Shown piece by piece: positions 23,601-56,700 of a DNA stretch of 64,000 nucleotides. The stretch spans positions 41,381,697 through 41,445,696 of the forward strand of contig NC_091145.1 in NCBI RefSeq assembly GCF_041381155.1. The letters run 5' to 3'. Numbering within the stretch: the stretch's first letter is position 1; every line of letters begins with the position of its first letter. The notes beneath the pieces were generated by a model. The model was not told the origin of the DNA, did no database searches, and was given only the letters and a program-made list of their open reading frames with translations. The stretch is from Argopecten irradians (taxonomy: Eukaryota; Mollusca; Bivalvia; Pectinida; Pectinidae). The translations under genes and the position numbers were made by a program.

Positions 23601-25080
23601 ACAACAAGTACATCAATAACCCTACAGTACTCATATACACACTCATATCAACAGATGTAATGGTTGAACTCAAACAAGTACAATCAATAACCCTACAGAA
23701 CTCATATACACACTCATGATCATAACAGATGTATCAAACAAGTACATCAAACAATTACATCAATAGCCCTACACATCATATACACACAGATTGTATGTAC
23801 TATCATATACACACTCATATCAATACACAAACAACCCTACAGTACACACTCATATAAACAGATGAAATGTGGTACTCAAACAGTATAACCCTACAGTACA
23901 CGCGTACAGGTACTCAAACAAGTACATCAATAAGCCCTATAGTACTCGTATACAGATGTACTCATATCAACAGGATGTACTATGGTACATCAAACAAGTA
24001 CATCAATAACCCTACAGTTACTCTCATATACACACATCATATCAAACAATGTATGGTATGTACAAGTACATCAAGTTAAACCCTATTACAGTACTCATAT
24101 ACACAATATCATACAACATGATGTATCCAAACAAGTACTCAATAAACTAAGTACTCGTATACACCCAACAGACAGTATATCACACACAGACTATATCAAC
24201 AGATGTACTGGTACTCAAACAAGTACATCAATAACCCTACAGTACTCATATACACACTCATATCAACAGATGTATGGTACTCAAACAAGTACATCAATAA
24301 CCCAGGTACATATACACAACAGATGTATGGTACTCAAACAGAAGTACATCAATACACCCTACAGTCATAAACATACAACTCATAGATGTATGGGTACTCA
24401 AAACAAGTGTACATCAATAACCCAACAGTACTCACATACCCCTCATATCAACATATGTATGGTACTTCAAACAAGATACATCTAATAACCCTACAGTATA
24501 TAACACACTCATATCAACCAGATGTATGGTAACTCAAACAAGTACATCAATAAACCCTACAGTACTCGTATATACAATCACTCATATCAACAGATGTGTA
24601 CTGGTTACTCCAAAAAAAAACAAGTACATCATTAACCCCTACAGTACTCGATATACACACTCATATCAACAGATGTAGGGTACTCAAACAATTACATCAA
24701 TAACCCTACAGTACTCATATACACACTTCATATCAATCAGATGTAGTGGTACTCAAACAAGTACACTTCATAACCCTACAGTACCATATCAATCAACACA
24801 GTACTCATATCAACAGATGTATGGTACTCAAACAAGTACATCAATAACCCTACAGTACTCATATACACACTCATATCAACAGATGTATGGTACTCAAACA
24901 AGTACATCAATAACCCTACAGTACTCATATACACACTCATATCAACAGATGTATGGTACTCAAACAAGTACATCAATAACCCTACAGTACTCGTATACAC
25001 AGTTATATCAACAGATGTATGGTACTCAAACAAGTACATCCAAAACTGTATGGTACTCGTATACTCTAGCACACCAAATA
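20632..25080. repeat. 66-bp satellite, about 65 copies
   Basis: A 4.4-kb array of a 66-bp unit containing 'ACAGTACTCATATACACACT', 'CATATCAACAGATGTATGGT' and 'ACTCAAACAAGTACATCAAT'. The first ~2 kb is highly regular; 22600-24780 is full of one- and two-base indels and truncations; the last ~300 bp is regular again. Because 66 is 22 codons and the unit has no stop in several frames, frames of up to 353 codons exist on both strands at the same place; they are repeat artefacts. No evidence of transcription or splice sites. Confidence 0.97.
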
Positions 25081-25540
25081 GATGTATGGAAGTTATATTA
25101 CAATGTACCTTGTACATAATAAATGCATTGTACTCACATACACAAGTACAATGATGAAGACATGATTGCCATGAACACAAACAACAATACAACCTCTTAC
25201 CAATACCTTAAACACAACTGCAGCACCCTATCTACCAAAAATAGGTTTGTAAAATTAGCAAGAATATGAATTCCCTGGTACAAAATAAAATTAAGCAGTC
25301 AAACTTTGTTATATATATGCAAGGTGATAAATATGTTGCATAAAGAAATACAGCGTAACTCCACTGACCGACTTTGTTAAAGAAATAAATAAGATGAAAC
25401 TAGTAAAATACCTCTTAAGTCTGGGACATTAGTTTTATGGTATCTGATATTCATAGTTATATGACAACATATAGGAGATATTATGCTTTTGAAAAATGGA
25501 TGGAAAATTATAAACTAGGGAAGATAAATGTTGCATATTA
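25081..25540. other. Spacer between two tandem arrays
   Basis: Unique AT-rich sequence between the 66-bp satellite and the AGATAGATGGGATATTTCAG array. No gene seen. Confidence 0.4.
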
Positions 25541-26215
25541 CAGAGAGAGATGAATGGGAATTTTTAGTGGAGATAGAGTGATAATATTAGAGCTTCATAA
25601 AGAGATAGATAATATTAGAACTACATAAAGAGATAGATGGGATATTTCAGTGGAGATAGAGTTAGGATATTAGAACTTTATGAAGAGATAGATGGGATGT
25701 TTCAGTGGAGATAGAGTTAGGATATTAGAACTTCATAAAGAGATAGATGGGATATTTCAGTGGAGATAGAGTTAGGATATTAGAACTTTATGAAGAGAGC
25801 TAGACTGATGGGATATTTCAGTGAAGATAGAGTTAGAATATTAAAACTTTATGAAGAGAGCTAGACTGATGGGATATTTCAGTGAAGATATAGAGTTAAG
25901 ATATTAGAACTTTATGAAGAGATAGATGGGATATTTCAGTGAAGATATAGAGTTAAGATATTAGAACTTTATGAAGAGAGCTAGACTGATGGGATATTTC
26001 AGTGAAGATATAGAGTTAAGATTTTAGAACTTTATGAAGAGAGCTAGACTGATGGGATATTAGATCTTTATGAAGAGATAGATGATTGGATATTTCAGTG
26101 GAGATAGAGTTAGGATATTAGAACTTTATGAAGAGAGCTAGACTGATGGGATATTTCAGTGAAGATAGAGTTAAGATATTAGAACTTCATAAAGAGATAG
26201 ATGTGGTATTTCAGG
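25541..26215. repeat. ~55-bp tandem repeat, about 11-12 units
   Basis: Units of 55-59 bp with 'GATGGGATATTTCAGTGGAG' and 'TAGGATATTAGAACTTTATG'. Two subtypes differ by AGAGCTAGACTGATGGG against AGATAGATGGG and by AGTTAG against AGTTAAG, and are interspersed. Non-coding. Confidence 0.9.
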
Positions 26216-26299
26216 AAATATTCTATTTGAAATACATTTCGTGGTTCAGCGTTCTCAGAGATGAAGGATAAAATTGACCAATAAACAAGGACATAGTCA

Positions 26300-27252
26300 T
26301 TCAGATCCCCCGCCAATGGAGATATCAAAGATGAAGTAAGTTTGATTGTGGAGACTTATGTGTATGAAAAAAAACAGGAAAAAGGAAGTTGAGCTAAAGA
26401 AAGATGGAGTATAATTCAAGTAGAGCGGGGCTGCAATTGTTGAATCAGGTATACAGCCTTGACATTTATATTAGACTATATACACAAAGATGGGTGGAGT
26501 TTTGCAAAGTAACATTTACCATTTACCATGATATTTTCAGCAATGTTTCCATGGTAATGGAAAAAGTAAAAAAAATGAAAACCTAAAAATAGCAAAAGGC
26601 ACTACTAGACCATAAGAACAATGTGTCTATGAAGTTTCATGGAAATATCTCTGCTGGTTTTAGAGTCGTGCTCCGGAAACGATTCTTACACAAAAATCTG
26701 CCATTTTCAGCAATGTTTCCATGGTTACAGAAAAAAGTACAAAAAGTGAAAACCTAAAAATAGCAAAAGGCACTACTAGACCATAAGACCAATGTGTCTA
26801 TGAAGTTTCATGGAAATATCTCTGCTGGTTTTAGAGTTGTGCTCCGGAAACGATTCTTACACAAAAATCTGCCATTTTCAGCAATGTTTCCATGGTTACA
26901 GAAAAAAGTACAAAAAGTGAAAACCTTAAAATAGCAAAAGGCACTACTAGACCATAAGACCAATGTGTGTATGAAGTTTCATGGAAATATCTCTTCTGGT
27001 TTTAGAGTTATGCTCCGGAAACGAACCTGGTACAAAAATATGATATTTTCAGCAATGTTTCCATGGTTACGGAAAATATGCAAAAAATGAAAACCTAAAA
27101 ATAGCAAAAGGCACTACTAGACCATAAGACCAATGTGTGTATGAAGTTTCGTGGAAATATCTCTACTGGTTTTAGAGTTATGCTCCAGAAACCATTTGTA
27201 CGGACGGACGGACGGACGGAACCCATTTGTATATCCCCCGCCAACTTCGTGT
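26300..27252 (+). mobile_element. Dispersed element with 171-bp tandem core and terminal hairpin
   Basis: Four units of ~171 bp (shared word 'GCAAAAGGCACTACTAGACC' near 26592, 26763, 26934 and 27104) are followed by a short GGAC-repeat (27197-27220) and a terminal palindrome TATCCCCC ... GGGGGATA at about 27230-27252 with a 13-nt loop. The word ATCCCCCGCCA is also present at 26306, near the presumed left end. The same architecture (tandem core, GAC-rich tetranucleotide, C5/G5 hairpin) is seen at 34.02-34.69 kb. Likely a non-autonomous element of one superfamily; no coding capacity. Confidence 0.65.
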
Positions 27253-28063
27253 GGGGGATAATAACCAAACAAAAATACCAATAATCAAAATAAAAGTGCA
27301 AATAATTAATTATTTAAAGAATGACATAATTGATTTGTCAGTTGTTTCACACATGCACGTTTTGAGTCCCTTTTTTCATAACATGAACTGACTTTTAAAG
27401 TTGTCTAAATTCATTTCTATTCCGCAAAATGTATAATACAGTTACAATCACAATATATTTACATACTTGGTACTTTTACACTTAGTCTATATCTATCGAG
27501 ATCTTTTATTGGAAATTGAGATAAAAAAAAATTTATGGTGGAAATGATTTCATCAGATGTTTTCTCAGTTCAGACAAAGTTGTGTAAATGGCTGAAACTT
27601 TACAATACTTATTTGCATAAATACTAATAAATATGAGGTAATCTGTTCATGGTTGAATGACAGTGAGAAATGGACTAGATTCACAGTAAAATTAAAAAGT
27701 AAATAGATCTATATAGTCAAGAAAAGAAAACTTCATTTTGGCATGGTTAAATTTTCTTAATGTATTCAATTTCTCAATGTAAACAGAAATGTATGTTTAA
27801 ACTTTTCTAGATGTTTTTGACATTTGCTAAAATAAACTATTTCACTACACCTCATGTTAGACTCATAACAATTGTGCACATTTGGATGATCAAGGTAATG
27901 AAACAAAGAAGGCATTCATGGCATTCTTTTTAAGAGATGGATTCCTGTCTCTGGCATTTACATCCTTTTTATAAAAATAATAAATACAATGATATGACAC
28001 TTTGGCATAGGTCACCAATTGGCAGTATTGTGGCTGTATGAATATATTAAAACATGTGTGTCG
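27253..28063. other. Sequence downstream of the demethylase gene
   Basis: No coding segment. As the KDM7-type gene runs on the minus strand and stops at 28064, its 3' untranslated region should lie in this interval. Confidence 0.5.
27505..27510 (-). terminator. Possible polyadenylation signal AATAAA
   Basis: On the minus strand AATAAA occurs about 555 bases after the demethylase stop codon. It is the first such hexamer I noticed in that direction, but hexamers are common in AT-rich DNA and nothing else supports it. Confidence 0.25.
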
Positions 28064-49567
<21,504 letters not shown>

Positions 49568-49885
49568 GTTGGAAAACTGGGACAAAAGGATGTACGATTA
49601 CGCATGCGCGAACAACCCGGGAAAACCCACGCTCTGTAAACTGAATTTATACATGTTAAGATTTTGACACGGAACAACCGGTTCGACCGTTTGTTAAAGT
49701 CATTAATTTGTTTATCATAATCCTGACGAACCTGCAGTTTTTGCTACAGGCCTGTGAGGATTTTGTCAAGACTCGACTGAAAACAATACAAAATCACCAA
49801 GTCTGTCTTTAATTCATACGCGAACAACCTGGTCCAACCAGTCAAACCGTATTAAACTATGGAAGGCCGTTTCAGGATAAAATAC
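49568..49885. promoter_or_regulatory. Presumed 5' flank of the demethylase gene
   Basis: Directly upstream of the ATG on the minus strand the sequence is less AT-rich, with GCGCATGCG (49599-49608) and CCCGGGTTTTCCC-like words near 49615-49630, compatible with a CpG-containing TATA-less promoter. No defined element can be named; this is by position only. Confidence 0.3.
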
Positions 49886-50400
49886 CAAAACTACTTAAGT
49901 GTCTTTTTTTACCACTTAAGTACTTAATGACTTTTAGGTCATTATGTGTTGTGTTTACTTAAGTATTGTTTAGTTTTACTTAAGTGTAACTTTGGTTCTT
50001 GTTACTTAAGTACATTTTACATAATCGTCTAGAAAACACCCACGAACCAACTCGCCCCGTGCAAAAGTAATGAGAAGCAGAAGTTGGTTGAATTGAATTG
50101 AATTGTTTCTGGGCACGATGAAGTTGGTTAAAACAATGAAGAACTTAAGTAGATACATTGTATGCTAAACTACTTAAGTACAAAAAACATATGTCTGTTT
50201 AGGGTTACATTTGCAAAAAAATATAGTCGATCGGTCAGGAGGATTCTTCTTTTAGTATCTGAGATCGAAATCCCGACTGGTTTTTTTCGTAGAAAAGTGT
50301 GAAAAAATTAGGGTCGGGGGTAAAACAAATAAGAGTCGGTCGGGTAACCATTACCAGACATATTTTTTTGGTTTGAAACACTTCAGTAGAAATGTTAAAC
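49886..50400. repeat. ACTTAAGT-rich region
   Basis: Repeated ACTTAAGT / TACTTAAGTA palindromic words (for example 49893, 49912, 49954, 49977, 50002, 50143, 50172) precede the regular 54-bp array. It looks like a degenerate extension of that array. Confidence 0.6.
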
Positions 50401-50754
50401 TACTTAAGTAGACGTTGGTTAAAACACTTATGTAGATATGTTAAACAACTTAAGTAGAAGTTGATTGAAACAATAAAGTACTTAAGTAGAAATGTTAAAC
50501 TACTTAAGTAGAAGTTGGTTAAAACAATGAAGTACTTAAGTAGATATGTTAAACTACTTAAGTAGAAGTTGGTTAAAACAATGAAGTACTTAAGTAGATA
50601 TGTTAAACTACTTAAGTAGAAGTTGGTTAAAACAATGAAGTACTTAAGTAGATATGTTAAACTACTTAAGAAGAAGACGGTTAAAGCAATGAAGTACTTA
50701 AGTAGATATGTTAAACTACTTAAGTAGAAGTTGGATAAAACAATGAAGTACTTA
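50401..50754. repeat. 54-bp tandem repeat, about 6-7 units, with paired ACTTAAGT palindromes
   Basis: Units of 54 bp contain AAGTACTTAAGTAGATATGT and TAAACTACTTAAGTAGAAGT then TGGTTAAAACAATG, so each unit has two 8-bp palindromes ACTTAAGT. The array is cut at 50754 by the TIR element; on the other side of the element (52078 onward) the array sequence resumes for about ten bases. Confidence 0.9.
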
Positions 50755-52075
50755 CACCCGGTCCACCCCAACTGCGAATGATAAATATTATGTTGTAACA
50801 CAACGAGAAATTCTGTACCGTGTAGCGATAAACGCTAACACTCTACCGACACAACGTGGCTATTTTTAGACTCGAGTACTGTCGCCAAATCCACAGGTAA
50901 ATCGCGGGGCGCTCTGGCTACATCAGCTATACCAAACACAATCGTAAATGTTACAAATACCGTAAAATCTTGTGTTACTTACACACCAGTGTACTTTGCA
51001 CATGTATTTTTTCTTATGGCTTTAAATACTGAAAAAAATCTACTATCGGTATATTTTGCGCATTCAAATTTTGGGGAAAACGATGTCCGGGGAACCACAA
51101 ATTCAGTGTTATAAAGGTGGTAATTTCATTGCAAAACATTCACAATAAATGCTTGACAACTTGCACAAAAAGTGTTGTATTTAGAAGAAATAACATAATA
51201 TAATTGCACTGTGCTTGTTTTCTTTTATTGGCCACCGTAACTGAAACAGTGAAATATATCTTGCAGAACATGTCAAAAACATTGGCAGTCCGCCGTATTC
51301 GATCCGTACACATGTCAATGTCTGGAGATATTACACATGAATAGTTATCAGAACTATTTGAAAATATTATAATTTAGTTACTTTAATATTGCCACAATAA
51401 GTTTTAAGTGTGTTTGAGATCATTAACAAACTTTAAAGAGCATTCCGATAGCATTTACGTTGGCTTGCAATAATCACATCGTGAGTGAACTCACTATCTG
51501 TACGGCACCAGATCCAAGCTGATGGCTAATTATATATAACAGTACGGTTAAAATGCCACTAACCTTCTAGCTTGTCAGTTTTGCTGTAATAATATTACAA
51601 ACCACTTATTGAAAATCCTAAATATAGGACTGGACAGTTTAGGACTCGTCTTATAAATCCCACGTGTGTTTTGACTTTTTGCACACGGCCTGCAGCCGGG
51701 ACATGTTATGGCGGTTCCCTACGTAATGAGCATAGCTAGATCTATAAGGAGTTTCATATGCAGTTTTACTAGAAATGTGAAGATTTGTTAAAATATCTAA
51801 AATAAAGAAATACTAGTCAAGTGAATTTTTATGCAATTTGAAGAATATTTGTTTTGTTTTTAAGTAGATACAGACGCATTGTTGATGATATATAGATCGG
51901 TTAAGCTAACTAGCCATTCAGTTTCGTTAAGCTGGATGAGAGGTCCGAGCGTAGCATCCAGTACCAGTTTACCTGTGGATTTGGCGACAGTACTGGAGTC
52001 TATAAATAACTACACTCATTCAATACATCGATACAAGTCAGCGGTAGAGCGGTAGGGGTTTATATGGACCGGGTG
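50755..52075. mobile_element. 1.32-kb non-autonomous TIR DNA transposon with TA target duplication
   Basis: The ends CACCCGGTCCA and TGGACCGGGTG are perfect inverted repeats. A second inverted block lies further in: ACTGTCGCCAAATCCACAGG (about 50880-50900) against CCTGTGGATTTGGCGACAGT (about 51972-51991). It is bordered by TA on both sides (50753-50754 and 52076-52077). Removing the element plus one TA restores the ACTTAAGTAGATAT of the surrounding array exactly, so target and duplication are certain. No transposase frame. TA duplication points to the Tc1/mariner/IS630 group, by inference. Confidence 0.9.
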
Positions 52076-52600
52076 TAAGTAGATATTGTAACGAAATTGG
52101 TTCCGTGTCGAAGTCTCCAACAGGTTCCTGAGGTAGCGTTATACGTGGTCGGCTTGACTGTATCCAATTTTCGTAGGGTTTATTACGTTTGTGATCACAG
52201 ATCACATTCAGTGATCCCTCAAGTCCTTTATAACTAACGCCTTTAACTATAAGAACTACTCAAAGACAGATATTAAATTCACGGTTTATTATTTCTACCC
52301 ATGAGAAATAGCAATTAACAATTTAACAAGTATAACAATCGAATAATGAATAATTTACAATGAGTATACAATGTAATACAGAAGATGATTACAAATGGTT
52401 TGATAAATTACAATGTACAACTACACATGTTCCAATTTCCCTCAATCACTCTCTATTGGACTCCATGTTCTCAACAGGTACTTAATAATTAATGAATACT
52501 GCATGTACAGATATAGATGACTATCAACTAGTCTAATTTACAGGTTCCCTTTTAGAACTATAAATATTCACAATATTTACATAAGAGAACTTTATATATA
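52076..52600. other. Intergenic sequence, no gene seen
   Basis: After the resumed array fragment the sequence is unique and AT-rich. No gene or RNA is recognised. Confidence 0.4.
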
Positions 52601-52614
52601 TTACAGATATAATA

Positions 52615-53150
52615 ACAAGTGTAGAATGTCACCTGTTAGCAATACGTAGTAAGACCAAATATCTACGTATTGATCTAAATATAAACACAACTTATTTACA
52701 AGACTAGATACCCTTGTATATTAAATACATGTAATACTACAGTCCGACTATTAATGCTGTAGTAGCGTAATTAAATTATGCTGTTATATATAGATTAATG
52801 TCTTATAGAAAGACTAGCAAATGTAGAAGGCCATTTGCTATTAATACGTAAAGATTCCAAATATTTACGTATAATCCTATATATAAATCTAAAATGTCAA
52901 TAGCAAATGTAGAATGCCATTTGCTAGTAATACGTAGAGATTCCAATTATCTACGTATTAACCCTATATATACATTTAGCAAGTTAATAGCAAATGTAGA
53001 ATACCATTTGCTAGTAATACGTAGAGATTCCAATTATCTACATATTAATCCTATAGATAAATTTAGCAAGTTAATAGCAAATGTAGAATACCATTTGCTA
53101 GTAATACGTAGAGATTCCAAATTATCTACGTATTTATCTAAATATATAAC
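52615..53150. repeat. ~87-bp tandem repeat with two hairpins per unit, about 5 units
   Basis: Units contain GCAAATG..CATTTGC and ATACGTAGA..TCTACGTAT, two inverted pairs with short loops. The three units from about 52893 are very similar (period 87, 29 codons, open on the plus strand for 93 codons as an artefact); the two before are diverged, with spacer sequence between. Non-coding. Confidence 0.85.
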
Positions 53151-53747
53151 TTGCCGCTTTACAATATTTGTATAAGAGTTATTTCCCTTTACCTTTCACT
53201 ATCTATGTGTAGAAGTATAGTAGGCAGACGAGGAGGCGCAGTGATATGAGATTTGTCAATAGGACAAGGATGAAATTATGAAATGCGCTTAACGTCACCG
53301 TACCACATTTGGTACAAATTTGACATATTTTTTGCGATATTTTTAATATGCATTCCTTGTGATTCAATGTTTGTCAGTTTCTGACAAGGACTGCCTCTGG
53401 GGTGTACGTCCACAATAAAAAAAATTATCGTCGTAACTGCAAGCTAAAAATAGGCTTCGCTCCGAAAATACAACGACAGGTCAGGGCTATCGATCTTGCC
53501 AGTTTGATTGGTCGATAGTTACCGGAAGGGCACTCCCGAGCGGGCACTGGCGAGATTAATCAAGATGTCGTCTGCGAGGCCCCGTCTGTGGTAAACATCA
53601 GGATTCCTGATTGCCGTTTCTGTGCGTTCTGCCATGCTTGATTTACATTATACAATGTGAACTTATGATGAATATTATACGTAGTTGATAACCACAGTAT
53701 TATGAAAATGTTGATATTATTTGTTGACGATTTTTACCACCAGTACA
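53151..53747. other. 5' flank of the RecQ-like helicase gene
   Basis: No coding segment before the ATG at 53748. Promoter elements are not recognisable. The block around 53450-53640 is less AT-rich than its surroundings. Confidence 0.35.
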
Positions 53748-56700
53748 ATGGCAACTGGTCGCTTTTTAGATAAACTTACGTTTTCAATCAAGACAAAAAT
53801 TGCTTTGTCTAATATAAATTTATGTCGTGACAAGTATTATAATTATTTAAAACCTGGTCAAATTCAATGTATTAATCAAGTACTATCAAATTCCAATGAT
53901 GTCATTTGTGTATTACCAACGGGATATGGAAAATCTCTCATTTTTGAAATTCTACAAAAAATAACAAATTCTAGTATTATTTTGATCAATCCGTTAAACT
54001 CCATCATCAGTGAACAAGTTCAAAGATATTCAAATTCTTCTTCTTCTTCTTTGGTGAGTCACCAGCCGTCAATAGTGACGATTTTAGGTGAGTGATTGGC
54101 TCAGTGGCGTGGGGGAAGGGGTTATATACAGTGCTTTTTTTTTTTTTTTTTTTTTTTTTTTTGGTGCTGGAATAGATAAAAGTAGATAGGTTAAAATCAT
54201 GATAAAAAATGAGGTGTTTATTTGTGAGTGGGGGCTTCAAGGGCTACGTTGTTTATGTTTGCCTTGAAGCCCTCCAGTGTAGTGTTTTGTACTGTTGCCA
54301 CAGGGAGGAGATTCCAGTATGTGATGGTGTGTGGGAAAAAGGAGTACTTAAATGTATCCTTTGTGGCGGCGATGTGTCTGTATGCATAGGGATGTGTGTG
54401 TCTAGTGCGGGTGTCTACAGGTGTTAGGTATTGTTCTGGGTTGATGGCAACGAGATGGTGTGTGATTTTGTATAGGAGGATGAGTCGAGATTGTAGACGG
54501 CGTGTTTGTAGTGTTGGCCATTGGAGTGTGTATAACATGTCTGAGACTGAAGAAGTGTTATGATACCTGTTTTGTACATATCTTGCTGCTCTGCGTTGAG
54601 TTTTTTCTATTTGTTGTATTTGGCCAGTATTGTGTGGGTCCCAGATAGAGGAGCAGTACTCAAGTTTGGGTCTAACAAGTGCTTTATATGCGTGTTCTTT
54701 AATGTGTGGTGAATTGATTGTGAGGTTTCGTTTTAGGAAACCTAGTGTTCTGTTTGCATTTGCGGTGATGTTGTTTATGTGTTTGTCCCATTGGAGGTTG
54801 TTTTGCAGCGTGAGGCCTAAGTATTTACTGTGTTTGACGTGTTCAAGTGAGTGGTTATGGAGAGTGTAGTTGTGGTGGATTTTGTTGCGTTTGGTGGTAG
54901 TGGAGATGACGTTGCACTTGTCGGGGTGAAATTGCATTAGCCAGTCGTGTTCCCATTGTCCTGCATTGTCAAGGTCGTGTTGTAGTTTCTGTGTGTCTTC
55001 TTGTTTGTGTATGGTCTTGTAAATGATACTATCGTCTGCGAAAAGTCTAAGGGTGCTGTGTTTCTACTGTTTCATGTATTCATGTAGGTCGTTGATATAT
55101 ATTAAGAAAAGTATGGGGCCCAGACAGGTTCCTTGAAGGACTCTGGATGTTACTGGTATTTTGTGTGAGTGTTTGCCCTCGAGTATTACTGTCTGGGTGC
55201 GATGTGAAAGAAAATCTGTTATCCATGCATGTGTGTTACCTGTGATGCCGTAGTATTTGAGTTTGTACTGAAGGCGTTTGTGTGGTACTTTGTCAAAGGC
55301 TTTTGCAAAGTCCATGATTATGATGTCTGTCTGCGTGTTGTTGTTGTGGTTTTGTGTGAGGTCGTGTATGAACGTGGCCAGTTGGGTTTCGCACGATCTG
55401 GAAGGTCTAAAGCCGTGTTGTTTGTCGTAAAGTATGTTGTTGTTTTCCAGATGTGACATGGTGGCGCTGGTGATTATATGTTCCATTAATTTGCATGTGA
55501 TGCATGTGAGTGATATTGGTCTGTAGTTTGCGGGATTGTATTTGTCGCCTTTTTTGTAAATGGGATTGACATTTGCGTGTTTCCAGTCGTGGGGAAGTGT
55601 TCCTGTGGTGAGTGAGCATGTAAATATTTTTGTAAGGATTGGAGCCGTGATGTCTTTGAGTTCTTTCAATATTCTGCCATGGATGTTGTCGGGGCCAGTT
55701 GCTTTATGCGGGTTTATATTGTTCAGTAGTTTGTGTATGCCCTGTTGTGTTATGTGGATGTCTGGCATAATTGGGTGTGGTGAAGGTCCTTTGTCAGGTA
55801 TGGTTGTATTCTGTTCTTGTGTGAAAGCAGACTGGAATTGTTGGTTTAAGATGTTGGCTTTGTCAGTTGTGTCCGTCAATAGATGTCCGTCTTTCCGTAG
55901 GGCTGTGATGTCAGAGTTCTCTTTCTTAGTTGTTTTTATGTACGAGAAAAGTTTTTTGGGATTGTGTTTTTTGTCAGGGTGTGAGGATCGAGGTTCGTCT
56001 ATTGGTATGTCTGTTATCATTTTTTCTAGGTAGTTGAGGTATGCGTTTCTGGTTTGTTTTTGTAGTTCTGATTTTGTTGCTTTATATTTATGTTTGATTT
56101 CTGGATTGGATTTATGCTGTTTGTGTAAGCGTTTGGATTTGTTTATGAGTTGGCGAATGGGGCGGGTTATCCAAGGGAGTTTGGATTTGTGTGTGATGTG
56201 CTTGGTGGGTATGTTTTTGTCTATGGATTTGTTTAGTGTTGTTTTGAAGGAGTGCCAGATCTCCTCTATGTTGTCGTTTGATCGTTCGTCCAGTTGTGTA
56301 TTTAATTGTTCAAGGTCAGTCTTTATGTTGTCCCAGTTGGCTTTATTGTAGATGAGGATGTCTCTAGGTGGTCTTCTGATCTTTTTTAGTCGGACGTCAA
56401 TTTCGGTGTAAACTATGTCGTGGTCTGATTTTCCTAGTGGTGGTAATATTTCTTGTTTGTTGATGATGGATGGCCTATTGGTTAGTGTAAGGTCTAATAT
56501 GTGTTCGCCACGAGTGGGGGAAGCTGTCGTTTGAGTGAGAGACTTGTCATTGATGATGTTAAGTAGGTGCTGGTGTAGCTTAGGTTGTGGTGTGCTTGGG
56601 ATGGTGGTGTTGGTGTGCCAGTCTATATGGGGTAGGTTGAAGTCTCCACTGATGTATGTTATTGTGTTATTGTTTTGGCCTATTCTATTTATGGAGTCTT

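Noticed and set aside
20632-25080. Long repetitive protein frames (up to 353 codons) on both strands
   Set aside because: The period of 66 bp is a multiple of 3 and stops are absent from the unit in several frames on both strands at once. No start context, splice sites or coding-type substitution pattern is seen; repeat artefact.
49568-49585. Longer demethylase N-terminus starting 18 bases upstream of the ATG
   Set aside because: The upstream codon is TTG, not ATG. The ATG at 49567 has a strong context and matches the start of PHF8-type proteins shortly before the PHD finger.
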